A stretch of 64,000 bases of DNA from Parabacteroides gordonii MS-1 = DSM 23371 (GCF_000969825.1 NZ_KQ033919.1:2159088-2223087), one strand, 5' to 3'. Positions 28,464 through 37,902 are shown, counted from the first letter of the stretch. A program made the numbers and translations. Notes: a model not told the origin generated them from the sequence alone.

Positions 28464-30953
28464 GTGCGCCCGTAAAGGTTGCATCGTAAACATCTCTTTG
28501 GCAAGAGATTAGGAAAGTGTTCTTTGAAAATAACCTATCATCAGCCGACTTATCTGTTTTCGGGAAAACTTAACCGAGCAGGGAGTGTAGCATGTCGGAA
28601 AAGTCATAAGTCAGTTAGTTACCAAACTGCGACTGAATGGCGAGATGAAAAGATAGATATGAGGATAAAGTCCGAATTGATTAAACGATAGTCCGAGTGG
28701 TTCCCCTTTAGGCTATGGCGTAAGGTAACTATCAATCGCCATATCGTGATACTACTTCAGTGTATAGGTATGAATGTAGCAAGAACTTATCACGACACAA
28801 CCGCAGTAAGCGAGTGAAGGACGGAAGTCGTATCCGACAATCTATCATGCCAACAGTTACGATGTAATAAACGGGGATTACCTATCCCGAAGTGCCGAAA
28901 GGCTATTAGGTTTGACCTATGAAAATTCGGAGTGGTAACGGAGCTTCCATAGTAGTCCGAGCAAGGTAACGCCTTGTACATGGCGAAGGGAAGCAGCTAA
29001 TTATTAATACAATTAACGGAAAATGTGAGAGACATTATGAGAAGTCCAGAAAGAGTATTAAACAGTCTATCAGAACACAGTAAGGATGTAAGCTACAAGT
29101 TTGAACGTCTTTACAGAATTTTGTTCAATGAGGAAATGTTCTATGTTGCCTATCAGCACATCTACGCCAAAGAGGGCAACATGACTAAAGGTTCGGACGG
29201 TCAGACCATTGACAACATGAGCCTGAAACGAATTGAAAAGTTGATTGATACGTTAAAAGATGAAACGTACCAGCCCCAACCGTCAAAGAGGGTGTACATA
29301 CCGAAGAAAAACGGTAAGAAAAGACCTCTTGGCGTACCGACTTTCAATGACAAGTTAATACAAGAAGTAGTAAGAATGGTATTGGAAGCCATATACGAGG
29401 GAAATTTTGAATACACCTCGCATGGGTTTCGACCCAATCGAAGCTGCCATACTGCATTAACTCACATCCAAAAGGAGTTTAGCGGTGCAAAGTGGTTTGT
29501 AGAGGGAGATATAAAAGGTTTCTTTGATAATATAAGCCATGATGTATTAATAAACATACTCAAGGAGCGCATTGCGGACGAACGCTTCATACGCTTAGTA
29601 CGCAAGTTTTTGAAAGCGGGATATATCGAAGAATGGCAATTCCACAATACTTACAGTGGCACACCGCAAGGGGGTATCATCAGCCCGATATTGGCTAATA
29701 TATACCTTGACAAGCTGGATAAGTATATAAAGGAATACATAGCCAAATTCGATAAAGGGAAGAAACGAAAATTCAGTAGAGAAAGTTTGGACTTCGGCAA
29801 TGCAAGAAAACGTATTGTGCGAAGATTGAAGTCCGTAAAAGACGAAAGGCAAAGGGTAAAGCTAATCCTTGAACTGAAAGCAATAGAACAAGGACGGGCT
29901 AAATATCCCAATGGCGAAGAAATGGATGCCGATTACAGGAGAATGAAATATGCGAGATATGCAGATGATTTTCTCGTGGGAATTATCGGAAGTAAGCAAG
30001 ATGCGCAACAGATAAAGGGAGATATTAAAAACTTCCTTGCTGATAAACTGGCATTGGAACTGTCTGATGAAAAGACACTTGTCACCCATACCGAAAGACC
30101 TGCCAAGTTTCTCGGATATGAAATTACTGTAAGAAAGTCCAACGACCAAAGACGTGATAAACGGGGTAGATTAAGAAGAACCTATGGTAAAAGGGTCTGC
30201 TTGAATGTCAGTATGGAAACTGTCCGTAAAAAACTGTTCGATTGGGGAGTCTTGGAAATGACAAACCGTAACGGAAAGGAAATATGGAAACCGAAATGTA
30301 AATCGGGACTGATATTCAATGACGACCTTGAAATCCTTGATAGCTATAATCGGGAAATCGTGGGTTTCTATAATTACTACTCCATAGCCAACAACTGTGC
30401 CCATGCCTTGAATAATTTCAAGTACATCATGGAATACAGCATGTACAAAACGTTTGCAGGCAAATATAAGTGCCGCACACGCAAGGTAAACAAGAAATAT
30501 CGTAAGAACGGTAGGTTTATCATAAAGCACATGACTAAAACAGGTGTAAAGGAAAGATACTTTTACGACGGTGGCTTCAAACGCAAGAAGCCCACCTATA
30601 AATCGGAATGTGACACCATGCCACGAACAATTTATACTGCGGGGCGGACAAGTCTTGTTGAAAGGCTGAAAGCCCATGAGTGTGAATTATGTGGAGCGAC
30701 AGACGACCTTGTTATGCACCATGTAAGGAAACTAAAGAACTTGCAGGGTAAGGAAAGCTGGGAACGACACATGATTGCCCGCAAACGCAAAACGATTGCC
30801 GTGTGCAGGAGTTGTCACAAAAAGATACATGACGGAAAGATAGACTAAAATTAGTGGAGAGCCGGATACGCTGAGAGGTGTAAGTCCGGTTCGGGGGCGA
30901 GCATTTGGAAACCTACCATAGAAATATGACAAGGCGCTGGGTGCTTAGCCTAC
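28464..30953 (+). mobile_element. Group II intron, complete, with internal maturase gene
   Basis: The 5' end GTGCGCC at 28464 fits the GUGYG rule for group II introns. Domains I-III would occupy 28464 to about 29020, and the maturase gene sits in domain IV. A 34-base domain V is present at 30859-30892 with the catalytic AGC near its 5' side and pairing flanks GAGCCGG/CCGGTTC. Domain VI follows (30893-30950): ggggc/gcct base, AGCA/TGCT stem and a cata-gaaa-tatg tip. The 3' end is placed after TAC at 30953 by the AY rule; 30955 is an alternative. The exons join as ATTTAT and ATAAAA, putting the insertion 6 bases before the histidine-kinase ATG. It lies in the same orientation as that gene, so it can be spliced from its transcript. 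Confidence 0.85.
29037..30848 (+). CDS. ltrA: Group II intron reverse transcriptase/maturase with HNH endonuclease
   Basis: About 603 residues from the ATG at 29037 (MRSPERVL); an in-frame GTG at 29025 is possible. Reverse-transcriptase blocks are in order: KRPLGVPTFNDKL, FEYTSHGFRPNRSC, FVEGDIKGFFDNI, YSGTPQGGIISP and the active-site YADDF in block 5. The maturase (X) domain follows (residues about 360-480), and the C-terminus holds an HNH endonuclease with CELCG, MHHVRKL, CRSCHKKIH. No frameshift or stop interrupts it, so it could be active in splicing and retrohoming. The symbol follows the usual name of intron-encoded proteins. Confidence 0.93.
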   Translation: MRSPERVLNSLSEHSKDVSYKFERLYRILFNEEMFYVAYQHIYAKEGNMTKGSDGQTIDNMSLKRIEKLIDTLKDETYQPQPSKRVYIPKKNGKKRPLGVPTFNDKLIQEVVRMVLEAIYEGNFEYTSHGFRPNRSCHTALTHIQKEFSGAKWFVEGDIKGFFDNISHDVLINILKERIADERFIRLVRKFLKAGYIEEWQFHNTYSGTPQGGIISPILANIYLDKLDKYIKEYIAKFDKGKKRKFSRESLDFGNARKRIVRRLKSVKDERQRVKLILELKAIEQGRAKYPNGEEMDADYRRMKYARYADDFLVGIIGSKQDAQQIKGDIKNFLADKLALELSDEKTLVTHTERPAKFLGYEITVRKSNDQRRDKRGRLRRTYGKRVCLNVSMETVRKKLFDWGVLEMTNRNGKEIWKPKCKSGLIFNDDLEILDSYNREIVGFYNYYSIANNCAHALNNFKYIMEYSMYKTFAGKYKCRTRKVNKKYRKNGRFIIKHMTKTGVKERYFYDGGFKRKKPTYKSECDTMPRTIYTAGRTSLVERLKAHECELCGATDDLVMHHVRKLKNLQGKESWERHMIARKRKTIAVCRSCHKKIHDGKID

Positions 30954-30959
30954 ATAAAA

Positions 30960-33029
30960 ATGAAACGCTGCTTAATTCTGATGTACATGCTCGTTAATAT
31001 GCTCTTTGCTGTAGCTAACAACGCTACGACAAAAGATTCTTTGAGCACAAGCCTAAAGTCCGCATCCTCAACAGAAGAGAAGCTGGAAATACTAACCAAC
31101 CTGATGGATATTTCCCGTCAGGAAGAACAGGTTGCATACGCAAAAGAATTATACAAAGAGGCACTCGCCAATAACGATGATTACTATAAAGAGATAGCAC
31201 TTACCGAGATACTCCGTTTTTATGTCAACAACGATATTAAGGATAGTACCAATGTGTACATGGAAGAAGCCAAACAGGAGTTGAAAGGAAAAGCGCGTGA
31301 CTTCCTGGTGACTTACATGCAAACGATCGTCGATGTACGTATCGTCTTTTATACAGAAGGGGAAGAGAGAAAGAAATTGATAGAACAATACCGGCTCAAA
31401 CTGGAAACAGATAAGAAACTTTCAGCTCTTGAAAAAATGTCGATCAACTATGTTCTGGGGATGGCTTATAGTAACCGGGTCGAACCGGGTAAAGAAAAAG
31501 AACTACAAGAAATGGTAAGCGAGCGGTTCAGGGAAGTGATCGCCCTCTCGGAAAATATGCCGTTACGATATTCATATCTGTTCCGTTTGAATTCATTCAG
31601 CATCCTGACCCTTTACTCACCTGATGATTCGGAGAAGGTAAAATATGCAGTCCGTTACCTGGATATGCAAAAAGAATATGCAGAGACAAAGGAAATGAAG
31701 AAGCGCCCTTATGTCACCAAACGGCATTTGTTGAATGCTTACTCTTCACTGGCCCTTTCCGCCAAAACGCTGGGAAAAGATATAGCAACTTCCTATTATC
31801 AGCATTTCATGGCTTTGAACGATCAATATCCTGAAGCCGCTGCATTCTCCCCCGAATATGAGCGTTATTTTACCTCGCTGAATTTCTATCGGCTGATAGA
31901 CGAATATCCTAAAGCCATCAAATATTGCGACTCGGTTATCCATTATTTCCGTAATTCCGGTTTGAAGATCGACCTGTCGGAACATGTCGTATCGACGCTC
32001 AAAGAGAAAATAGATATGCTGGACAGCCTTCATTTGTATAAAGAGGCTTTCTATGCCCACAAGGAATATGCAGCCCTGTTAGACTCTGCACGGCTGAAGA
32101 ATATCAATGACAAACTGGAAGACCTCGAAATACAGAAGCGGGTAGACGAACTGGTCATTGAGAAGAAAGCACTGGAAATCGATTTGCAGAAGAGCCGCAA
32201 CCAGCTTTACATGTTCCTGTCTTTATTTATCCTGGCTATCAGTTCGGCAGTTTTCGTTGCTTTCCGTTTATGGAAAATCAATTCCTTATATAAGAAGTTG
32301 CAGGAATCGAACCGTCTGGTTATTCTCGCCAGTGAAAAAGCACAGGAAAGTGAGAAGATGAAAAATGCGTTCATTAAGAACATGTGCCATGAAGTCCGTA
32401 CGCCTTTAAATGCAATCAACGGCTTTGCAGAACTGATCACGACCGAAGATAATACCCTAGAGGAAAAACAAGAGTTCAGTAAGATCATCTTTGAAAACTG
32501 TAATCATATCACCTCCATGATGAACAGCGTACTGGAGATCGCCCAGTTGGATAGCAACAAAGACGACCTTCCGTTATCGGGAGTCAATATACACCTGCTT
32601 TGCTCCTGTGAAATGGAACAAATTAAAAGGCTTTACGGCAAACCGGACATTGAATACAAACTTGAAGGTAACCGTGAAAAGGATCTGGCCTTCACCAACC
32701 AGAGCCATTTCAGCCTGATCCTGTCGCATCTATTGAACAATGCCAATAAATTTACCGAGAAGGGAAATATCACACTCTCCTACGAGCCGGATGAAGAGCA
32801 AAACCGGATGGTCGTAAGCATCACGGACACCGGCTGCGGCATTTCACCGGATAAACGCGAATGGATATTCGAACGGTTCACCAAAGCAGACGATTTCGTT
32901 CCGGGTTCAGGACTGGGACTATATCTATGCCGCCAGATCGCCCATCGTTTGAAAGGTAACATTTACGTAGATCCGGATTATACAACCGGCCTGCGTATCA
33001 TTCTGACGATCCCGCTCAAACCGGAATAA
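30960..33029 (+). CDS. Orphan sensor histidine kinase with TPR-like sensor region
   Basis: 689 residues. A signal peptide (MKRCLILMYMLVNMLFAVA) leads to a periplasmic part of about 380 residues made of helical pairs resembling TPR repeats. A coiled coil and one membrane helix near residues 415-435 follow. The cytoplasmic part has a HisKA box with H477 in NMCHEVRTPLN and a HATPase domain with N box (SHLLNNANKFT), G1 (DTGCGIS) and G2 (GSGLGLYLC). There is no receiver or DNA-binding domain and no response regulator next to it. The group II intron lies in its leader. Its stop is 2 bases from the stop of the convergent flippase gene. Confidence 0.9.
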   Translation: MKRCLILMYMLVNMLFAVANNATTKDSLSTSLKSASSTEEKLEILTNLMDISRQEEQVAYAKELYKEALANNDDYYKEIALTEILRFYVNNDIKDSTNVYMEEAKQELKGKARDFLVTYMQTIVDVRIVFYTEGEERKKLIEQYRLKLETDKKLSALEKMSINYVLGMAYSNRVEPGKEKELQEMVSERFREVIALSENMPLRYSYLFRLNSFSILTLYSPDDSEKVKYAVRYLDMQKEYAETKEMKKRPYVTKRHLLNAYSSLALSAKTLGKDIATSYYQHFMALNDQYPEAAAFSPEYERYFTSLNFYRLIDEYPKAIKYCDSVIHYFRNSGLKIDLSEHVVSTLKEKIDMLDSLHLYKEAFYAHKEYAALLDSARLKNINDKLEDLEIQKRVDELVIEKKALEIDLQKSRNQLYMFLSLFILAISSAVFVAFRLWKINSLYKKLQESNRLVILASEKAQESEKMKNAFIKNMCHEVRTPLNAINGFAELITTEDNTLEEKQEFSKIIFENCNHITSMMNSVLEIAQLDSNKDDLPLSGVNIHLLCSCEMEQIKRLYGKPDIEYKLEGNREKDLAFTNQSHFSLILSHLLNNANKFTEKGNITLSYEPDEEQNRMVVSITDTGCGISPDKREWIFERFTKADDFVPGSGLGLYLCRQIAHRLKGNIYVDPDYTTGLRIILTIPLKPE

Positions 33030-33031
33030 AA

Positions 33032-34537
33032 CTATTTCTTTTTGGCGAAATAACGTCCTACATAAGGTAGTTCCTGCAACGGAAGATCCCGTTTGATCAC
33101 AATACCAACGAAAAGACAAAGCAGCAAAGTACGGTAACACAGACGCAAAATCTCCGATTCAATCGCGGGTAGCATGCCGGCCAGATAGAATGCTGCTGCC
33201 AAAACGGAATAGATCACAGCCGATTTAATATCATATTGGATCGGGAATTTCTTCTGCCCGATAATATATGAAAGCGCCATCATAATAAGGTTGCTTGCAA
33301 AAGAGGCCCAGGCACAAGCCATATATCCGTATGTCGGAGCAAACAAGACAATTATCAGGATCGTAGCAACACATCCTATCGTAGAGAAATAGGCCCCCCA
33401 CTGGGTCTGATCAATCAGTTTATACCAGAACGACAGGTTAAAATAGATTCCGAAGAACAGTTCTCCCAGCATGACAATGGGGACGACACGCAAACCCGGA
33501 TAATAGGCCGCCGCTACAAAATGTTTCAGGATATCAATATAGAACATTACCCCCAGGAAAATGATCAATGCGAAGATAATGAAATATTTCATCGCTTCCG
33601 AATAAGACTTTTTACTGTCGTCGTCTTTGTTCTTCGCAAAGATAAACGGCTCGTAGGCATAGCGGAAAGCCTGGGTAAACATGACCAACACAACCGCAAT
33701 CTTAAAGCAGGCACCATATATTCCTAATTGTGTATTTGCCAGCTCTTTATCCTCAAACAGAAACGGGAACAAAATCTTATCGGCCGTTTGATTGAAAATA
33801 CCGGCGATTCCCAGGATTAATATAGGGAAAGAATACCTGATCATCTGACGGAGTAGTACGAAACTGGCTTTCTCACGCAAGCCCGGAACCATGTCCGGAA
33901 TAAGCAGGATGAATGTGACCGCAGAAGTTATAACATTAGCAATAAAGATATATCCCACCTGATAATCCGGAATATAGAACCAGTCCACCAAAAGCGGAGC
34001 ATGCTCGGCCAGCCACGGACAGGCGATTAAAAAGAAAAGGACTAATATTATATTCAGGAATATATTGAACAACTTGATGGAAGCAAAGCGAATCGCCTTC
34101 CCCTGATATCTCAAAAAAGCAAACGGGATACAACAAAAGGCGTCTACCGCAACAATTCCGGCCATCATCCCGACAAACTCCGGATTAGAAGCATATCCCA
34201 GCGAACTGCTGATCGGGTTCAGTGCATTAAAAACAATAACTAAAAACAGGATAGAGGTTGAAGCAATGCTGAACAATGTCGTTGCATAGACCCGCATGGG
34301 AAGAGTGATCTCTTTCTTGTTCATAAAACGGAAAAAACCCGTTTCCATCCCATAAGTAAGTATGACCATCAGTAGTGCCGTCCAGGCATATAGATTCGTT
34401 ACGATCCCGAAATCACTTTCTGTTGCCAGCACCCGCGTATACATCGGCACCAGCATCCAGTTCAGGAACTTTCCGACAATACTACTAACGCCATAAATCG
34501 CAGTCTCTCCTGCGAGTCGTTTCATTCCTCCAGCCAT
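33032..34537 (-). CDS. Polysaccharide/lipopolysaccharide flippase (Wzx-like, MOP superfamily)
   Basis: About 501 residues from the ATG at 34537 (MAGGMKRLAGE), which avoids overlap with ruvB; the frame extends upstream to 34618 but that part is unlike the family. It has 12-14 membrane helices with the polysaccharide_synt pattern (GETAIYGVSSIVGKFLNWMLVPMYTRVL, then NLYAWTALLMVILTYGMETGFFRF) and a polysaccharide_synt_C part. Such proteins flip lipid-linked glycan across the inner membrane. It follows ruvB by 7 bases on the same strand. The other genes of a surface-glycan cluster are absent, so its substrate is unknown. Confidence 0.88.
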   Translation of the reverse strand: MAGGMKRLAGETAIYGVSSIVGKFLNWMLVPMYTRVLATESDFGIVTNLYAWTALLMVILTYGMETGFFRFMNKKEITLPMRVYATTLFSIASTSILFLVIVFNALNPISSSLGYASNPEFVGMMAGIVAVDAFCCIPFAFLRYQGKAIRFASIKLFNIFLNIILVLFFLIACPWLAEHAPLLVDWFYIPDYQVGYIFIANVITSAVTFILLIPDMVPGLREKASFVLLRQMIRYSFPILILGIAGIFNQTADKILFPFLFEDKELANTQLGIYGACFKIAVVLVMFTQAFRYAYEPFIFAKNKDDDSKKSYSEAMKYFIIFALIIFLGVMFYIDILKHFVAAAYYPGLRVVPIVMLGELFFGIYFNLSFWYKLIDQTQWGAYFSTIGCVATILIIVLFAPTYGYMACAWASFASNLIMMALSYIIGQKKFPIQYDIKSAVIYSVLAAAFYLAGMLPAIESEILRLCYRTLLLCLFVGIVIKRDLPLQELPYVGRYFAKKK

Positions 34538-34544
34538 AACTTTT

Positions 34545-35582
34545 TCAGTCAAATAAAAATCCTTGTTCTTCGCCCCTTTTCCGTCCGAGATGTGTATAGG
34601 CAAGGTCGGTGACCTCACGTCCCCGTGGTGTTCGTTTGATAAACCCTTCTTTGATCAGGAAAGGTTCGTATACTTCTTCCAGTGTACCGGGATCTTCGCC
34701 TAAGGCTGTCGCAATCGTTGTCAGGCCGACCGGGCCACCGTTGAATTTATCAATTATTGTTGTCAGTAATTTATTATCAATTTGATCCAGACCATAACGG
34801 TCAATATTTAATGCTTCCAAAGCATAACAAGAAATTGCCTTGTCTATTTCGCCCGAACCTTTCACCTGTGCAAAATCACGTACGCGGCGAAGTAATGCAT
34901 TGGCAATACGAGGCGTTCCACGGCTGCGGGAAGCAATCTCTTTGGCTGCACTCAACTCGCATTTCACATTGAGGATATCGGCACTACGAAGCACAATCTT
35001 CGTCAACGTCTCCATCTCATAATATTCCAGGTGCATATTGATCCCGAAGCGGGCACGCAATGGGCTGGTCAACAAACCGCTACGGGTCGTTGCACCAACC
35101 AGTGTAAAAGGAGCCAGGTCTATCTGGATGGAACGGGCACTCGGCCCTTTATCGATCATAATATCGATCCGGTAATCCTCCATTGCCGAATAAAGATATT
35201 CCTCGACAATCGGGCTCAACCGATGAATCTCATCGATGAAAAGAACATCATCCTTTTCCAGCGAAGTCAGCACCCCCGCCAAATCACCGGGTTTGTCCAG
35301 CACCGGCCCGGAAGTAACTTTAAAGCCGACTCCCAGTTCATTAGCTATAATATTCGACAAAGTAGTTTTACCTAACCCGGGAGGGCCATGCAGCAACACA
35401 TGATCCAATGCTTCTTTACGCATACGGGCCGCCATCACAAATATCTTCAGATTCTCAACCACTTTGGCCTGTCCGCTGAAATCATGAAATGAAAGCGGGC
35501 GAAGTGCATTCTCATACTCACGCTCACTTTCAGGCATACGGCTATCCCTTATATCAAAATCGTCTTCCATATTCTTGCTCAT
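34545..35582 (-). CDS. ruvB: Holliday junction branch-migration helicase RuvB
   Basis: About 342-346 residues depending on start (ATG at 35582 or 35570); the longer frame up to 35639 is unlike RuvB. It powers branch migration of Holliday junctions as a hexameric ring with RuvA. Visible: Walker [10 protein letters not shown], Walker [10 protein letters not shown], sensor 1 GATTRSGLL, the arginine finger region SPLRARFG, sensor 2 [15 protein letters not shown], and the C-terminal winged helix ([18 protein letters not shown], then FIKRTPRGR). Length and motifs match RuvB exactly. The flippase gene follows 7 bases later, a common Bacteroidales arrangement. Confidence 0.97.
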   Translation of the reverse strand: MSKNMEDDFDIRDSRMPESEREYENALRPLSFHDFSGQAKVVENLKIFVMAARMRKEALDHVLLHGPPGLGKTTLSNIIANELGVGFKVTSGPVLDKPGDLAGVLTSLEKDDVLFIDEIHRLSPIVEEYLYSAMEDYRIDIMIDKGPSARSIQIDLAPFTLVGATTRSGLLTSPLRARFGINMHLEYYEMETLTKIVLRSADILNVKCELSAAKEIASRSRGTPRIANALLRRVRDFAQVKGSGEIDKAISCYALEALNIDRYGLDQIDNKLLTTIIDKFNGGPVGLTTIATALGEDPGTLEEVYEPFLIKEGFIKRTPRGREVTDLAYTHLGRKRGEEQGFLFD

Positions 35583-35589
35583 TGACTGG

Positions 35590-35617
35590 CAAAGATAATA
35601 AATATATCGAATACAAA
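35590..35617 (-). promoter_or_regulatory. Candidate promoter of ruvB
   Basis: On the - strand, TATCTTTG (35590-35597) fits the -7 consensus and TTTG (35614-35617) lies 16 bases upstream. Transcription would start at about 35583, at or just before the ATG at 35582. A start at 35570 with a short leader, or leaderless translation, would follow. Confidence 0.45.
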
Positions 35618-35678
35618 TTTCCTGCCTATGTATTTGCATTTACCCTACGTACTAATTTGAATTACTACGGCGACTAAT

Positions 35679-35766
35679 CAACGGTTGATAACCCTCAACC
35701 GATTGGCCGACAATTGTCAACCGTATGGCTGATGATTATAAACCATACGGCTGATAATTATCGGCC
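35679..35766. repeat. Four tandem 22-bp palindromic repeats
   Basis: Four adjoining 22-base units: 35679-35700, 35701-35722, 35723-35744 and 35745-35766. Each is a variant of an 18-base perfect palindrome, GGCTGATAATTATCAGCC, plus a 4-base spacer. Units 2-4 can also pair across units: 35705-35728 with 35743-35766 gives a 24-position stem with two mismatches around a 14-base loop. The array lies between the divergent ruvB and lipoprotein genes. It could be a cluster of operators or a folded element. Confidence 0.75.
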
Positions 35767-35940
35767 ACTAAAATATTCCGTTTGTTTGATAGATATGTAT
35801 AGGATAAGCATTGATAATGAAAGGTATGGTTTCATAGCCGAAATATAGGGATAATATCCGTTGGATACAACAAAAAAATGAACTTAACGTTTACAGAAAC
35901 AATAAAGACTTATATTAGAAAACAATAATCTTATAAGAAA
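35767..35940. other. AT-rich leader of the barrel lipoprotein gene
   Basis: The rest of the 358-base gap between ruvB and the next gene. It is AT-rich and holds no gene. I see no convincing TAnnTTTG box, so the promoter of the 35941 gene is not located. Confidence 0.3.
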
Positions 35941-36897
35941 ATGAAAGCTATTAGAAACCTGTTATCCGTGTTTACCCTTTTTGTTTTAACCAGTTGTGCA
36001 CCCAAAGTTATAACGGATATCGTTAAAGTTTATCCGGTGACGACACCTCCTGAAAACGTACTCTTATATGAAGTAAATGATACAGTACCGAATACGGCAG
36101 AGGTAATCGGAAAAGTATCCGTAGTAGATAATGGTGCCTCTACAAAATGTAATTATGACCAGGTACTGGCACTGGCCAAGAAAGAAACATCCAAAAATGG
36201 CGGAAATGCGCTGGCACTTACCGACCATAAAGAACCGTCTATCTGGGGAAGCAGTTGTCATCAGATAGCAGGAATGATGCTCAATATAAGCGATACGGTA
36301 ATCAATAGTTACCAACCAAACTCATTTATCGAAGCGAAGGAGATACGAACAGAGAAAGAAAGAAGAATGCGTCCCACAACAAATACCATCTATGCCAATA
36401 TCGGATATGCCGGGATAACAAGTAAATTCTATTTACCATCGGGAGCTTCCGGAAATCCTAAAAGCGGTTTAGACTGGCAGATCGGGTATGAATGGGTGTC
36501 AAAAAGCGGTTTCGGCTGTGGCTTGTTATATTCCGGCTACAAATCATCATACGATATATCGAGCAATACGATCAATGTAGGCCTTACGTACATTGCTCCT
36601 CAGTTCGTACTTAAACAGAAGGTTAGTGAGAAATGGCAATTGCGTGAAAGCGTCGGACTGGGTTACTTCGGCTACCGGGAGTCATATAAAGGAGAAAGCG
36701 CCTCATTATCCGGCCTCGGATACAACTTTTTGTTTGGAGCGGAATATCTGTTGAGTAATCATATCGGTATTGGTGCCAATATAGGATACGTCGGAGGTTC
36801 CCTGCCTAAACAGGATACGAACTACAATACTTCAGATGACGAACGATCCGGTATTTTCCGCTTTACCATCGATGCAGGAATTCGTTTTTACTTTTAA
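35941..36897 (+). CDS. Lipoprotein with C-terminal beta-barrel-like domain, function unknown
   Basis: A 318-residue protein I do not recognise as a named family. A lipoprotein signal ends in LTSC (Cys19). Residues 20-130 form a small domain with three cysteines (TKCNYDQ, SSCHQIAG and the lipobox Cys) and a pattern seen in Bacteroidales lipoproteins (EVIGKVSVVDNG, then GGNALALTDH). From about residue 140 the sequence alternates hydrophobic and polar residues with many aromatics (TIYANIGYAG, GLDWQIGYEW, LGYNFLFGAEYLL) and ends in phenylalanine (DAGIRFYF), the pattern of an outer-membrane beta-barrel. A lipid anchor plus a barrel is uncommon. The gene appears to stand alone. Confidence 0.7.
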   Translation: MKAIRNLLSVFTLFVLTSCAPKVITDIVKVYPVTTPPENVLLYEVNDTVPNTAEVIGKVSVVDNGASTKCNYDQVLALAKKETSKNGGNALALTDHKEPSIWGSSCHQIAGMMLNISDTVINSYQPNSFIEAKEIRTEKERRMRPTTNTIYANIGYAGITSKFYLPSGASGNPKSGLDWQIGYEWVSKSGFGCGLLYSGYKSSYDISSNTINVGLTYIAPQFVLKQKVSEKWQLRESVGLGYFGYRESYKGESASLSGLGYNFLFGAEYLLSNHIGIGANIGYVGGSLPKQDTNYNTSDDERSGIFRFTIDAGIRFYF

Positions 36898-36918
36898 AAG
36901 TAATAAATAAAAATTCCC

Positions 36919-36926
36919 TACATTTG
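36919..36926 (+). promoter_or_regulatory. Candidate -7 box of the ABC exporter unit
   Basis: TACATTTG fits TAnnTTTG and lies 25 bases before the ATG at 36952, so the leader would be about 18 bases. No clear -33 element. Confidence 0.45.
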
Positions 36927-36951
36927 TTTCGGACATATTAAACACCTGTAT

Positions 36952-37902
36952 ATGAACAGTTCATTCCTTCGTTTCCGGCTCCGTCAGTTCGGAAAGTTTA
37001 TCCGTGAGATACCTGTTATCTATCTGATCATACTGACAGGTATTTTACTGATAGCCGGGATTGCTTTGCACGAACTCACAAAAGAGTTGAAAGCGTGTTT
37101 AATTGCCGGAACCGTGTTACTGGCTCTTTTATCTTTGCTGCAACTGAACCGGAAAGATTATCATTTTATTTTCCTTGCGGAAGAAAAGGCATGGAAGGTC
37201 TTTTATATGGATTATCTCCTGCTCTCCTTCCCTGCCCTCATTATTATACTACTACATGCTTACTGGTATATTGCTCTCGGTATTCTGTTCGGATGCCTGG
37301 GAATAAGTTTCCTAAAACAGCCTTTTCACCGTACAAAACAGGGTGTAGCTCCTCCCCGATGGATACCTGCAGAAGCCTTTGAAATACGTTCGGGAATACG
37401 ACAATACGGTGGTTTGCTGATGGTTCTTTATATCAGTGCCTGGATCGGCTTGTTATTGCCTTTTGCTTCATTAGCTTCACTCTGGTTTTTCACGGTTTTC
37501 TTCTCCGAAATGTTCCGCTATTCGGAATCCCAACAGATACTCTTTTATATGGAGAGGCCCGCAAGAAGCTTTCTGCACCGGAAACTGGCATTGAATCTGA
37601 AACTATTTTTGTGTGCAATATCACCTGTCTGTCTGGTATATGTGTTGATATATCCTGAACACTGGTGGCTTATACTCACCTTTCTGGTAGCAATCTCATT
37701 GAATATCCTGTTATTCATAACAACGAAATATGCCTATTACTGGCCAAACAGCAAGATTACAGCAGGGCAGATTCCTATTGCAATAGCCATGCTGAGTATA
37801 TTCCTGCCGGTACTTTTGCCCGTTATCCTGTTTTTCCTGATCAGAAATTATCTGGCGGCCTGCCGGAATTTAAAAACTTATTTATATGCTTACAATCCGT
37901 AA
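36952..37902 (+). CDS. ABC transporter membrane subunit (ABC-2-like)
   Basis: A 316-residue protein with about 8 strongly hydrophobic helices (for example YLIILTGILLIAGIAL, FPALIIILLHAYWYIALG, and several near the C-terminus) and little soluble sequence. It is not a clear match to a named permease, but its last 17 bases overlap an ABC ATPase gene, the usual sign of a two-gene exporter. Substrate unknown; small peptides, lipids or drugs are exported by similar systems. Confidence 0.75.
   Translation: MNSSFLRFRLRQFGKFIREIPVIYLIILTGILLIAGIALHELTKELKACLIAGTVLLALLSLLQLNRKDYHFIFLAEEKAWKVFYMDYLLLSFPALIIILLHAYWYIALGILFGCLGISFLKQPFHRTKQGVAPPRWIPAEAFEIRSGIRQYGGLLMVLYISAWIGLLLPFASLASLWFFTVFFSEMFRYSESQQILFYMERPARSFLHRKLALNLKLFLCAISPVCLVYVLIYPEHWWLILTFLVAISLNILLFITTKYAYYWPNSKITAGQIPIAIAMLSIFLPVLLPVILFFLIRNYLAACRNLKTYLYAYNP

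Noticed and set aside
28464-30953. Retron or diversity-generating retroelement
   Set aside because: The reverse transcriptase has maturase and HNH domains, and domain V is present, so it is a group II intron; no template/variable repeat pair was seen.
33032-34618. Long form of the flippase overlapping ruvB
   Set aside because: The first 27 residues are not hydrophobic and lie in the ruvB 3' end; the ATG at 34537 fits the family start.
35679-35766. CRISPR array
   Set aside because: The 22-bp repeats adjoin without spacers, are imperfect, and no cas genes are nearby.
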